From Candidatus Obscuribacterales bacterium (GTDB taxonomy: Bacteria > Cyanobacteriota > Vampirovibrionia > Obscuribacterales > Obscuribacteraceae): a DNA stretch of 64,000 nucleotides. A model generated the notes under the pieces. That model saw nothing but the letters and a program-made list of their open reading frames with translations, searched no databases and was not told the DNA's origin. This document shows, in pieces, positions 26,892 to 34,745 of the stretch. Location of the stretch: assembly GCA_019752635.1 (NCBI GenBank), contig JAIELX010000087.1:1-64000 (forward strand), read 5' to 3'. Numbering within the stretch: the stretch's first letter is position 1; every line of letters starts with the position of its first letter. Made by a program: the position numbers and the translations under genes.

Positions 26892-28106
26892 ATGCAAATT
26901 AGACAAGTCGCGATCATCGGAGCCGGCACCATGGGAGCTTCCATAAGCGTCGCCGTGGCATCGGCAGGATACGAAGTATTGCTTAGAGATGTAAGCGTAG
27001 ACGCACTCCAACAAGGTCTACAAAAAATCGACAAGATGTTTCAATCGCTGGTGCGCAAGGGACTAGCTGAAGAAACAGCCCAGCGACACCGTGCACGAAT
27101 CAAAACGGTGACAGACTACTCCGAACTCGCCGATGCAGACCTTGTAATCGAAGCCGTTCTCGAAAAAATAGATGTAAAAACCGCAGTGTTTCGCGAATTG
27201 GACCGCAGCTGTAAACCGAGCTGCATCCTGGGTACAAACACTTCGAGCCTCTCCATTACCGAAATAGCGGCCTGCACTAATCGCCCCGATAAAGTCGTGG
27301 GATTGCACTTCTTTAATCCCGCCCATTTGATGAAGCTGGTAGAAGTCGTACCCGCATTGCAAACCAGCCAGAGCGTTTGCGAACGCACCCTTGAGTTCGC
27401 TCGCTCCCTGAACAAGTTAGCAGTCCGCGTTGAAGAATGTGCATCCTTCCTGGTCAATCGACTACTCGGTCGCTACATGGGTGAATCGCTCTGGGTACTT
27501 CAAGAAGGCGTTGCAACAATAGAGGAGATCGACAAAGCAGTAACCGATTACGTGATGCCCATTGGTCCGCTTGCTTTGCGCGATATGAACGGGGCAGACA
27601 TCGGGCTGGCGGTTGCAAGATTCAATTTTCAAGAATACGGCGAGCGCTTTCGACCGGCGCCACTTCTGGAAGCAATGGTTGCGAAAAACTGGTTGGGACA
27701 GAAGACCGGAAAAGGCTTCTATCTCTATGATCCCGAAACAAAGAAACGAACAGTGCCCAATGGCTCGATCGCAGAGTTGATTCTCCCATCGTCCACGCCT
27801 CCGGCAGCGTTTAATCCTCAACGCCTGTTCCTTCCCATGATCAACGAAGCGTTCCTGGCGCTGCAAGAGAATGTTTGCGCCGCCGAAGACCTTGACCCGG
27901 CGCTCATGGCCGGATTGGGCATGCGGCGCGGACCACTTGAACTTGCTGAGGAATTGGGTCTGGCGAACTGCCTGGAGCAAACAGAGAAGCTTTTCGCCTC
28001 ATACGGGGAGAGGTTCCGCCCCGCACCTCTTTTAAAGAGGTATGTTCGCGCTGGAAGAAGCAGCATTTTGAAACGCGAGGGTCAGTTGGCAGCCGCGTCT
28101 AATTAA
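26892..28106 (+). CDS. 3-hydroxyacyl-CoA dehydrogenase (FadB-like dehydrogenase half)
   Basis: The 404-residue enzyme oxidises 3-hydroxyacyl-CoA with NAD+. The Rossmann motif GAGTMG is at residues 10-15, with GTNTSSLSITEIA and the catalytic His in HFFNPAHLMKLVEVV. Two consecutive C-terminal 3HCDH domains follow (about 187-285 and about 315-400), both containing YGERFRPAPLL. Two such domains are found in the dehydrogenase half of FadB/FadJ, so this looks like that half without the enoyl-CoA hydratase part. The start ATG at 26892 has GGAG 9 bases upstream; a longer frame from 26799 adds an implausible N-terminus. Probable role: fatty-acid beta-oxidation or hydroxybutyrate metabolism. Confidence 0.9.
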   Translation: MQIRQVAIIGAGTMGASISVAVASAGYEVLLRDVSVDALQQGLQKIDKMFQSLVRKGLAEETAQRHRARIKTVTDYSELADADLVIEAVLEKIDVKTAVFRELDRSCKPSCILGTNTSSLSITEIAACTNRPDKVVGLHFFNPAHLMKLVEVVPALQTSQSVCERTLEFARSLNKLAVRVEECASFLVNRLLGRYMGESLWVLQEGVATIEEIDKAVTDYVMPIGPLALRDMNGADIGLAVARFNFQEYGERFRPAPLLEAMVAKNWLGQKTGKGFYLYDPETKKRTVPNGSIAELILPSSTPPAAFNPQRLFLPMINEAFLALQENVCAAEDLDPALMAGLGMRRGPLELAEELGLANCLEQTEKLFASYGERFRPAPLLKRYVRAGRSSILKREGQLAAASN

Positions 28107-28354
28107 TGAGTCGGTTCCTGTTACGCACTGGATATTAGCCCATCCGTACTTACACACTTCTCGGCTCTTGCAGCTAGAATGAAGTAAGTCGAGAGCTCGC
28201 GGCCTCATGCCTATAACGGACTGCTTTTGCCTGGTAGTCATTCGTTAAATGAGGGCAATTGCTTCACTTTTGCGGAACAGTCGGGATTGAGTTTCGTCAT
28301 TGGGGGCAGTTAATCTTCAGAGCCTCGCTAAATGGCCTGAGGTCCAGGTGTTGC

Positions 28355-29821
28355 ATGAAAAAGAAAAACATTTTTGGAACCATAGTCGCCGGCACACTTT
28401 TGTACGGCTGCATTGCCGGCACCTTGCCGGTTTCCGCCCGCGATAGCACCGACAGCGATCGACTCGGGCAATATGAAACAGTGGTCTTTGGCGAAGAGCA
28501 CTCAAAGCAGTCCACCGAGAAGCGCCTCCAAGAGCTGGAAAAGTCACTATTCGGCAAAGTATCACGAGGGACAACCGCCAGCAGACTAGATTCCATCAGC
28601 AAACTGGTGCAAGGTAAGACCAGTTCGGAGTACTTGCCGCCGGTGCCTCCTATTTTAGATCGCTCCCAGTTCATGAAAGAACCGCAGGCTCCGCCGCAGC
28701 GCCGGGAAACGGCAGCCGCTCCTCAATATGACGAGGCACCGCCGTCAGCAGGCTCCAGCGAACGTGTTACTGGAATGCTGCGAGAAGCGATGAAGCTCTA
28801 CTCTGAGGGTAAGTTGGTAGATGCGGAACGTGTCTACCAGAGCGTGCTGGCAATCGACTTTCGCAACCCCGACGCCAATTTCAACCTGGGAGCAATTGCC
28901 GAAGACAGAGGCGACCTGAAAGCTGCGGCCGGCTTCTATCGCACCGCCAGCAAATCAAATCCCGATGACGATGAAGTGAAAGATGCTTTGGCGGCGGTGG
29001 AGCAAAAGCTTCGCAAGTCACAAACAGCAACAGCACCGGAGAAAAATGAGCCGAATAATGCCGGCAATGATCCTGCACTGAAAGGAATTGCCAGTCAAGC
29101 AGCGGACGACTACAAGAAAGGAAACTTCGATGCGGCCATTTCCAAGTTGAATTTTCTTGCGAAACGTTCGCCCTTCGATGCGAACATTCAGTTCGCGTTA
29201 GGACAAGCCTGGCGTGGAAAAGGAAACTCCAACGAAGCTCTGAAACATCTTCGAGCAGCAGCCACTATCAACCCTAAAAACGATATGTACGTGAGCACAC
29301 TGCAGCAAGTACAGAACGACGCGGAAAAACGCGGTCCCCAATCGCAACCTCAGTCTCAGCCGGACCAACTCACTGCATCCAACGACGACGGCAGACCAGC
29401 CGGCGACATAACGCCATTTAGCGGTGGTATTGATGAACCTGGTCGCAATCCCGGACTTCTAGGCGGCATGCCCGGTATGGGCGGTATGGGCGGCGGCATG
29501 GGCAACATCGGAGGAATGGATATTGCCGATGTTGCGGCAACTCTTCTGCGTTCACGCCGCTACGGCGCTGCGCCTCTCAGCGGCGGAATAGATTCTTTCG
29601 GCAATTCCGGATTCGGCTTCGCCCCGGGAATGCCTACGGGGCTTGGATTCTCAGGCGCCACCGGAGGAACCCGCGTGCGTCGGGCTGTCACGTCGGGATT
29701 GGCCGGAGCAGCAATGGGAGCGGCATCCAACCGTGGAAGACCGGGAGGAATGTCGCAAGGAGCCATGAAAGGAGCTCTTTACGGTGGACTGTACGGTTTC
29801 ATGACTGGCGGTGGATTCTAA
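28355..29821 (+). CDS. Secreted TPR protein with Gly/Met-rich C-terminus
   Basis: The 488-residue protein starts at the ATG in MKKKNIFGTIV, which begins a signal peptide (1-30, ...PVSARDS); an in-frame upstream start at 28259 would bury it. After a helical segment (EKRLQELEKSLFGKVSRGT) come several TPR units (about 125-335, for example EGKLVDAERVYQSVLAIDFRNPDANFNLG). The C-terminus is Gly/Met/Arg-rich (GMPGMGGMGGGMG) with a hydrophobic glycine-zipper-like end. It probably acts in the periplasm or at the outer surface. It is followed after 2 bases by a TonB-like protein gene. Confidence 0.75.
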   Translation: MKKKNIFGTIVAGTLLYGCIAGTLPVSARDSTDSDRLGQYETVVFGEEHSKQSTEKRLQELEKSLFGKVSRGTTASRLDSISKLVQGKTSSEYLPPVPPILDRSQFMKEPQAPPQRRETAAAPQYDEAPPSAGSSERVTGMLREAMKLYSEGKLVDAERVYQSVLAIDFRNPDANFNLGAIAEDRGDLKAAAGFYRTASKSNPDDDEVKDALAAVEQKLRKSQTATAPEKNEPNNAGNDPALKGIASQAADDYKKGNFDAAISKLNFLAKRSPFDANIQFALGQAWRGKGNSNEALKHLRAAATINPKNDMYVSTLQQVQNDAEKRGPQSQPQSQPDQLTASNDDGRPAGDITPFSGGIDEPGRNPGLLGGMPGMGGMGGGMGNIGGMDIADVAATLLRSRRYGAAPLSGGIDSFGNSGFGFAPGMPTGLGFSGATGGTRVRRAVTSGLAGAAMGAASNRGRPGGMSQGAMKGALYGGLYGFMTGGGF

Positions 29822-29823
29822 TA

Positions 29824-30528
29824 ATGGCTGTATTCAATTCGCAAACGACATCTGCATTAGCCTTATTTCTTGCACTGACGGCATCGGCAGTCTTGCCGAC
29901 ATCCAGCGCAGCGCAGAAACTACAGGGCGGCGTTCAACAAGATGATTTTCGAATTCGTCGCAACGCGGGCGGCAGCACCAGCGGAAGATCCGCGGCAGAA
30001 CCGTCGCTGCGCTTACAGCGGCCGCAGTCCGGAAACACAGCGGCCAGTCCGGTTGACGATCTTGCGTTCACGGCGCCGATGCAAGGCAAGGCTGACGCCA
30101 ACCAATCAAAACCGCTAGTAGAATCGGCAGAATTCGCCAATCTTCCCAAAGGCTTTGACATAGGCGCCGAGCGAAATTCGAAAGAGATGGCTCTAGCATG
30201 GGAGCGGTGGCACAAACAGTTCGCCGGTGCGGTTTATTCGGTTTGGAATCGCCGCGCCAAAACCCCCGGTAGAGCAGTAGTCAAAATTACCGTTTACCGC
30301 AATCGGGTCATCGTTCCTGAGTTGCTAAGCATTCGTGGCGGACCGGAGTTCCGTCACACACTGACAAGTGTATTTGAAGATCTTAACGGCAACCCCGGTT
30401 TGACCTTCCCTGCTAAGTCTGAGCGCGACAAGGTCAGCTTCGAGGCGCAGTACATTGCTGATACGGACGTGGATCCAGGGTATAGTTGGTTGAAGAACGA
30501 CGTAGAAAAGATTCGACAAGACAACTAA
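29824..30528 (+). CDS. Secreted protein with TonB-C-like domain
   Basis: The 234-residue protein has a signal peptide (1-29, ...SSAAQ), a low-complexity linker and a C-terminal domain (about 115-215). That domain has the strand pattern of TonB C-terminal domains (WNRRAKTPGRAVVKITVYRNRVI...LSIRGG...FRHTLTSVFEDLN). There is no N-terminal TonB-type membrane anchor other than the signal. It starts 2 bases after the TPR gene, so the two are coupled. Confidence 0.65.
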   Translation: MAVFNSQTTSALALFLALTASAVLPTSSAAQKLQGGVQQDDFRIRRNAGGSTSGRSAAEPSLRLQRPQSGNTAASPVDDLAFTAPMQGKADANQSKPLVESAEFANLPKGFDIGAERNSKEMALAWERWHKQFAGAVYSVWNRRAKTPGRAVVKITVYRNRVIVPELLSIRGGPEFRHTLTSVFEDLNGNPGLTFPAKSERDKVSFEAQYIADTDVDPGYSWLKNDVEKIRQDN

Positions 30529-30545
30529 TCAGGGGCAGTACCGGC

Positions 30546-31376
30546 GTGAAGCAATTTAAGATTTGGCAAGCTCCGGTGCTTGGATTCTTTTCCACACAGT
30601 TCTACAGAGATCTAGCTGCAAACGGCAAAGGTGTTGGTTTTCTCTATCTGCTGGCATTGCTATCTTTATCTTGCTTAATCGGTCCGGTCAGGCAATTTTT
30701 TGACCTTAGCGAGTTTATGAAGCGAGATGGCTCTGCACTGATAGAACAGTTTCCTGCGATAAAAATCGAGAACGGCAAGTTAAGCATCGACCGCCCATCC
30801 CCTTACTACATCACCTCCGGAGACATCGCGTGGATTGGCTTCTTTACCGACGAAAAGTCTGAAAAAGAAATAGACCAACAAAATATTCCAATGGTCGTCA
30901 CGTCTTCAGAACTTCGAATGAGACTTTCGCAGACCGACCAAGGTACAGCGGTTCCGTTTCGGGACATACCTCAATATTCATTGTCCCGACTAGATATAGA
31001 CAGAATTTTCAAAGTGTCGTGCTTTACCGTTCCGATAATGGGTTATGGGATGTTGCTGGGCGTTGCGTGGCCCGGCCACATTATGGCGGCTCTACTCTTG
31101 AGCGTGGTTGCACTGATCACAGCGAAGTTGATCGGAGTACGAAGCAGCTACGACGGGCTTCTTCGGGTGAGTTCCGTTGCAGTGGGCACCACGATTATCA
31201 TCAACACTTTCAACCAACTTGTTCATCTGGAGTTTCCAGGCATAACAGACGGTGGTACGATGTTCATCGTTTTCCTGGTCGCATTCGGGTACACCATATT
31301 CGGTACCGGAGCGAATTTGTCACAACCAGCCTTCGTGCCACACGAGCAGGAGCCGGTCCGAGACTATATGGAATAG
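30546..31376 (+). CDS. DUF1189-like multi-pass membrane protein
   Basis: The 276-residue membrane protein opens with the pattern FFSTQFYRDLAANGKGVGFLYLLALLSL, as in DUF1189 proteins. A soluble extracytoplasmic domain follows (about 55-160), then four further hydrophobic helices. The GTG at 30546 is chosen because the longer frame from 30486 would overlap the previous gene by 43 bases. A second protein of the same type lies at 33097, on the other side of the RtcB and methyltransferase genes. Confidence 0.65.
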   Translation: MKQFKIWQAPVLGFFSTQFYRDLAANGKGVGFLYLLALLSLSCLIGPVRQFFDLSEFMKRDGSALIEQFPAIKIENGKLSIDRPSPYYITSGDIAWIGFFTDEKSEKEIDQQNIPMVVTSSELRMRLSQTDQGTAVPFRDIPQYSLSRLDIDRIFKVSCFTVPIMGYGMLLGVAWPGHIMAALLLSVVALITAKLIGVRSSYDGLLRVSSVAVGTTIIINTFNQLVHLEFPGITDGGTMFIVFLVAFGYTIFGTGANLSQPAFVPHEQEPVRDYME

Positions 31377-31407
31377 AAGTGAGTTCGCAAAAGAACTGGA
31401 ACGAAAC

Positions 31408-32535
31408 ATGAGCGCCGACGTCCGGCTGATAGCCTCAAAAGACAATTGGATTGAAACTAAAGCAGTTGATCAGCTTAATGGTGTTGGCGCACTGCCGGGA
31501 ATGGTGCGCGCCGTCGGCATGCCGGACCTCCACCCGGGGAAGGGCTCGCCGGTCGGAGCCGCGTTCGCCTGCCACAATCGAATTTATCCACACCTTGTAG
31601 GCAATGACATTGGCTGCGGAATGACGCTTTGGCAGACAGACTTGAATAAGTCCAAAATCAGAATGGACAAATGGCTGCGCCGCCTGGAGTCGCTGGAAGA
31701 AGACGCACTGGATGATGCCATACAGTTTCTGGCCGAACACGGTGCAGACAGCGGCGGCTTTGAACGAAGCCTTGGCACTATAGGTGGTGGCAATCATTTC
31801 GCCGAATTACAAAAGCCACAACAAATTTGCAATGAAGAACTTTTCTCGCACAACGGCTTCAACGCAGACGCCCTTTTCGTGTTAGTACACAGCGGCTCAA
31901 GAGGGCTCGGAGAGAAGGTTCTACGAGCCCACACGGACCAGCACGGAGCAGGCGGACTGCAGGCAGACGGCGAAGAAGCCGAGGCGTACATGAGCGCCCA
32001 TAACAAGGCGATGCAATGGGCTAGCGTCAACCGCAAGTTCATAGGAACGCGTTTTCTATCGGCTCTGGCGACCTCCGGTACTTGCATGATCGACTTGCAC
32101 CACAATTTTGTCGAGCGCGTGAGCATCGCCGAAGATGACAACTGCTGGCTTCATCGAAAGGGAGCCTGCCCCTCAGACCGAGGACTGGTGGTTATCCCCG
32201 GTTCCAGGGGAACGTTGACTTATTTGCTCCAACCAATCGGCGACCAGACCGCAAATCTTCGGACTCTGGCTCATGGTGCCGGAAGAAAGTGGAATCGCTC
32301 TGATTGTCGCGGAAGACTGGAAAAGAAATACAGCCGCGATTCGTTTCTCAAGACGGAACTCGGTGGACGATTGATCTGCACGGACAAGAATCTGCTCTAC
32401 GAAGAGGCTCCACAAGCCTACAAAGATGTTGACATTGTCGTGCAGGATTTGATCGATGAGGGATTGGTCGCGGTGGTCGCAACGTTAGCCCCCGTTATTA
32501 CTTTTAAGACGGCTGACACAGCAGAAACCGATTAG
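31408..32535 (+). CDS. RtcB-family RNA ligase (short, PrfH-associated-like clade)
   Basis: The 375-residue protein ligates RNA ends bearing 2',3'-cyclic phosphate/3'-phosphate to 5'-OH using GTP and Mn2+. All hallmark motifs are present: GMPDLHPGKGSPVG, GNDIGCGM (Asp and Cys metal ligands), GGGNHFAELQ, HSGSRGLG, DLHHNFVE with the metal-binding His, HRKGA, and the guanylylated His in LAHGAGRKWNR. It is shorter than housekeeping RtcB (about 400-480) and resembles the subgroup often found with release factor H, but no prfH lies here. The start ATG at 31408 fits the family. A small methyltransferase gene follows 16 bases downstream. Confidence 0.9.
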   Translation: MSADVRLIASKDNWIETKAVDQLNGVGALPGMVRAVGMPDLHPGKGSPVGAAFACHNRIYPHLVGNDIGCGMTLWQTDLNKSKIRMDKWLRRLESLEEDALDDAIQFLAEHGADSGGFERSLGTIGGGNHFAELQKPQQICNEELFSHNGFNADALFVLVHSGSRGLGEKVLRAHTDQHGAGGLQADGEEAEAYMSAHNKAMQWASVNRKFIGTRFLSALATSGTCMIDLHHNFVERVSIAEDDNCWLHRKGACPSDRGLVVIPGSRGTLTYLLQPIGDQTANLRTLAHGAGRKWNRSDCRGRLEKKYSRDSFLKTELGGRLICTDKNLLYEEAPQAYKDVDIVVQDLIDEGLVAVVATLAPVITFKTADTAETD

Positions 32536-32551
32536 ATTCAACGATGATATA

Positions 32552-33070
32552 TTGATTCCTGGAATGGCACGTATTGATAGACTAAAACGAGCGCTCGGCG
32601 GAGCCATAAAACGCACTAGCCCCAGTCTTGCAGCACTGAAGCTGTTAGAGGCGAAGCTAATAAGAGGTCGCGTTCTCGATTACGGATGCGGGTTCGGCTT
32701 TGACGCGGATCATTTCAACTGGGTCGGTTACGATCCATACTATCGAAATGTCCCACTCGAAGGAACCTTCGATACCATCGTCTGCAATTACGTCCTCAAT
32801 GCGCTGAGCAGAAACAATCGATTGAAAGTGATGAAGCGCATTCAAGGACTTCTTGAAGAAAACGGTACCGCTTATTTGAGCGTGCCGCGGGACATCCCGA
32901 TCGAAGGCAAGCTGGGCATGAATCACAGTTTTCAAAACTATGTGGTGTTCGATCTGCCGTCGGTGTCTCAAGACGAAAAAGTACAAATCTACGTGTTGAG
33001 AAAGTCCGACGACTGGGAGGACAAAACCAGAGACTTCATCAGCCAGAGGGACCGCAGACGTGACCGGTAG
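32552..33070 (+). CDS. Small class I SAM-dependent methyltransferase-like protein
   Basis: The 172-residue protein contains motif I VLDYGCGFGFD and an acidic motif II region (VGYDPYY). FDTIVCNYVLNAL and LLEENGTAYLSVPRDI follow in the positions of motifs IV-VI. The domain is compact, with no substrate-recognition insert. The start is either TTG at 32552 or ATG at 32564; neither has a clear Shine-Dalgarno sequence. It follows the RtcB ligase gene by 16 bases, so it may act on the same RNA substrate. That would be inference from adjacency. Confidence 0.75.
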   Translation: MIPGMARIDRLKRALGGAIKRTSPSLAALKLLEAKLIRGRVLDYGCGFGFDADHFNWVGYDPYYRNVPLEGTFDTIVCNYVLNALSRNNRLKVMKRIQGLLEENGTAYLSVPRDIPIEGKLGMNHSFQNYVVFDLPSVSQDEKVQIYVLRKSDDWEDKTRDFISQRDRRRDR

Positions 33071-33096
33071 ATAACGAAAAGAGTGGACAACTTACC

Positions 33097-33924
33097 ATGA
33101 ATGACGAAGCAGATAAACCACGCTACGGATTGCGCGACGCGCTGTACATGTCCTTCTATTCCAGAGAGTTTTACCTGGACGTTGAAAAACGCTGGAGAGG
33201 ACGGACCATCGCCCTGGGATTCCTCATCTGCGCATTACTGGCGGTTGATTTTGGCGCACGCACCCTTATCGGCTTCTCGCGCAACCTGATTCACGACGCT
33301 GACATCGCAGCAAAGTCACTACCGGACATTGAAGCGAAGAACGGACGCATTGAAGGTCAAACAACCGCTCCCGTCGTTGTGAAAGATCCCGCAAACGACT
33401 CAAACTTGATGGTGGTTGATCTCTCCGGAAGTCTGAAGACGGTCGGTGAAGCAAAATCGAAGTACCTGCTCACCAGCGAGATGCTCTATGTAAAAGATGA
33501 CGAAGAGAAAGATGGAGCGGGGCAGCAGGAGTGGCCGGTTAACACATTCCAGGTCGACTGGAAGGTCCGTCCCACAGAACTTCCCGGACTGGCCAGGCAG
33601 TTCGCTTATGGAATCACGGCGCTAATTGTTTTCGCCATCATGGCGGTCATGCCCACAATACTTTTCCTGAATGCGGCACTTATTTCCGGAATCGTAAAAG
33701 CCTGCCGCAGCCCGAGAACTTTCTGGGAGTCTGTGCGCCTTTGCGTTGCATCGGTGGTACCAGCAGTGGTAGTCGGACTGTTACTCGATCCAATCCTGGC
33801 ATTAGTCGGAGTTCCAGAGGCCCTGGCCGACAATTTCACTCGCGTCGTAGGACTAGTTTACCTGATCTACGCGTTCAAGATAACAAGACCGATGGCCGCC
33901 GCCGAGGCCAAAATTGCTCGCTAA
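33097..33924 (+). CDS. DUF1189-like multi-pass membrane protein (second copy)
   Basis: The 275-residue protein matches the 30546-31376 protein in layout. It begins with a conserved N-terminal segment (ALYMSFYSREFYLDVEKRWRGR), then one helix, an extracytoplasmic domain (about 60-160), and four helices toward the C-terminus. It is 26 bases after the methyltransferase gene. The two copies bracket the RtcB/methyltransferase pair, which suggests a duplicated membrane partner or insertion of the RNA-repair pair between diverged copies. Confidence 0.62.
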   Translation: MNDEADKPRYGLRDALYMSFYSREFYLDVEKRWRGRTIALGFLICALLAVDFGARTLIGFSRNLIHDADIAAKSLPDIEAKNGRIEGQTTAPVVVKDPANDSNLMVVDLSGSLKTVGEAKSKYLLTSEMLYVKDDEEKDGAGQQEWPVNTFQVDWKVRPTELPGLARQFAYGITALIVFAIMAVMPTILFLNAALISGIVKACRSPRTFWESVRLCVASVVPAVVVGLLLDPILALVGVPEALADNFTRVVGLVYLIYAFKITRPMAAAEAKIAR

Positions 33925-33933
33925 GAGCGGTTC

Positions 33934-34716
33934 TTACGGATCTTCCTTCTCGACCTTGCCGCGCGACTCAAGCCAATCGCCTATGAGATAAGTCGCAGCT
34001 GCCCAGGCGGCGCCGGCACACCAACCGCCAAGAACATCAGTAGGATAGTGAACGCCCAGATAAACGCGACTGAGCCCGACCACCCCCGTCAGTGACATTC
34101 CAACTAGCAAGTAGTAAGCCTTAACCCTGTTATCACTTGTGTTTTTTGCCAACATGACGGCCAGCGTCAAATACACAATCGCTGAAACCATCGAATGTCC
34201 GCTCGGAAAACTTGCATGCGAAATTTCCTGCAAGTGTGGAACGATACTCGGTCGGGGTCGGCTGAAAAACTCCTTCAACAAAAACATCAGGCAGGCTCCG
34301 CCACCTACGGACAGGAAAAGATACAGCATCATTCGAAACTTTCGCTTCAACGCAAAGAAGCCCGCTACTGCCAGCAGCACAATCATGATCACCGAAACGC
34401 CACCAAGCGCACTAATGTCAGTCATGCAGGTCTGCAACCATGACGGACCAATGGGCAGGTGTTCGTTACCCGGTTGGCGCAATGCAATCAGAACAGCATT
34501 GTCCAAACCAAGGGTCTGGCCTTCCATTGTCTCGTCGGCAATACTAATGAAGGCCCAGCCAAACAATGCCAAGAAGGCGGTAACGACAGCGACAGAACTG
34601 TCCTTCGGGATCAGCTTCAGAAGCTTCGCAGGCACCGCACTTCGCACTGCGGTGGTTACGGGTCTGATCAGATGTTCAACTGACATAGTCGCGATGCTCC
34701 AGGCCGAAGAAAACAT
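33934..34716 (-). CDS. PAP2-family membrane phosphatase
   Basis: The protein has the three-part PAP2 signature: KEFFSRPRP, PSGHS and SRVYLGVHYPTDVLGG. It also has six predicted membrane helices, as in undecaprenyl-diphosphate or phosphatidate phosphatases. The ATG at 34716 has GAAGG just upstream; a TTG at 34749 overlapping the stop of the preceding methyltransferase gene is an alternative that adds 11 residues. The likely role is lipid-phosphate hydrolysis at the outer face of the inner membrane. Confidence 0.88.
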   Translation of the reverse strand: MFSSAWSIATMSVEHLIRPVTTAVRSAVPAKLLKLIPKDSSVAVVTAFLALFGWAFISIADETMEGQTLGLDNAVLIALRQPGNEHLPIGPSWLQTCMTDISALGGVSVIMIVLLAVAGFFALKRKFRMMLYLFLSVGGGACLMFLLKEFFSRPRPSIVPHLQEISHASFPSGHSMVSAIVYLTLAVMLAKNTSDNRVKAYYLLVGMSLTGVVGLSRVYLGVHYPTDVLGGWCAGAAWAAATYLIGDWLESRGKVEKEDP

Positions 34717-34745
34717 TTCGCCTTCAAGATGATGGACCCGGAGAA

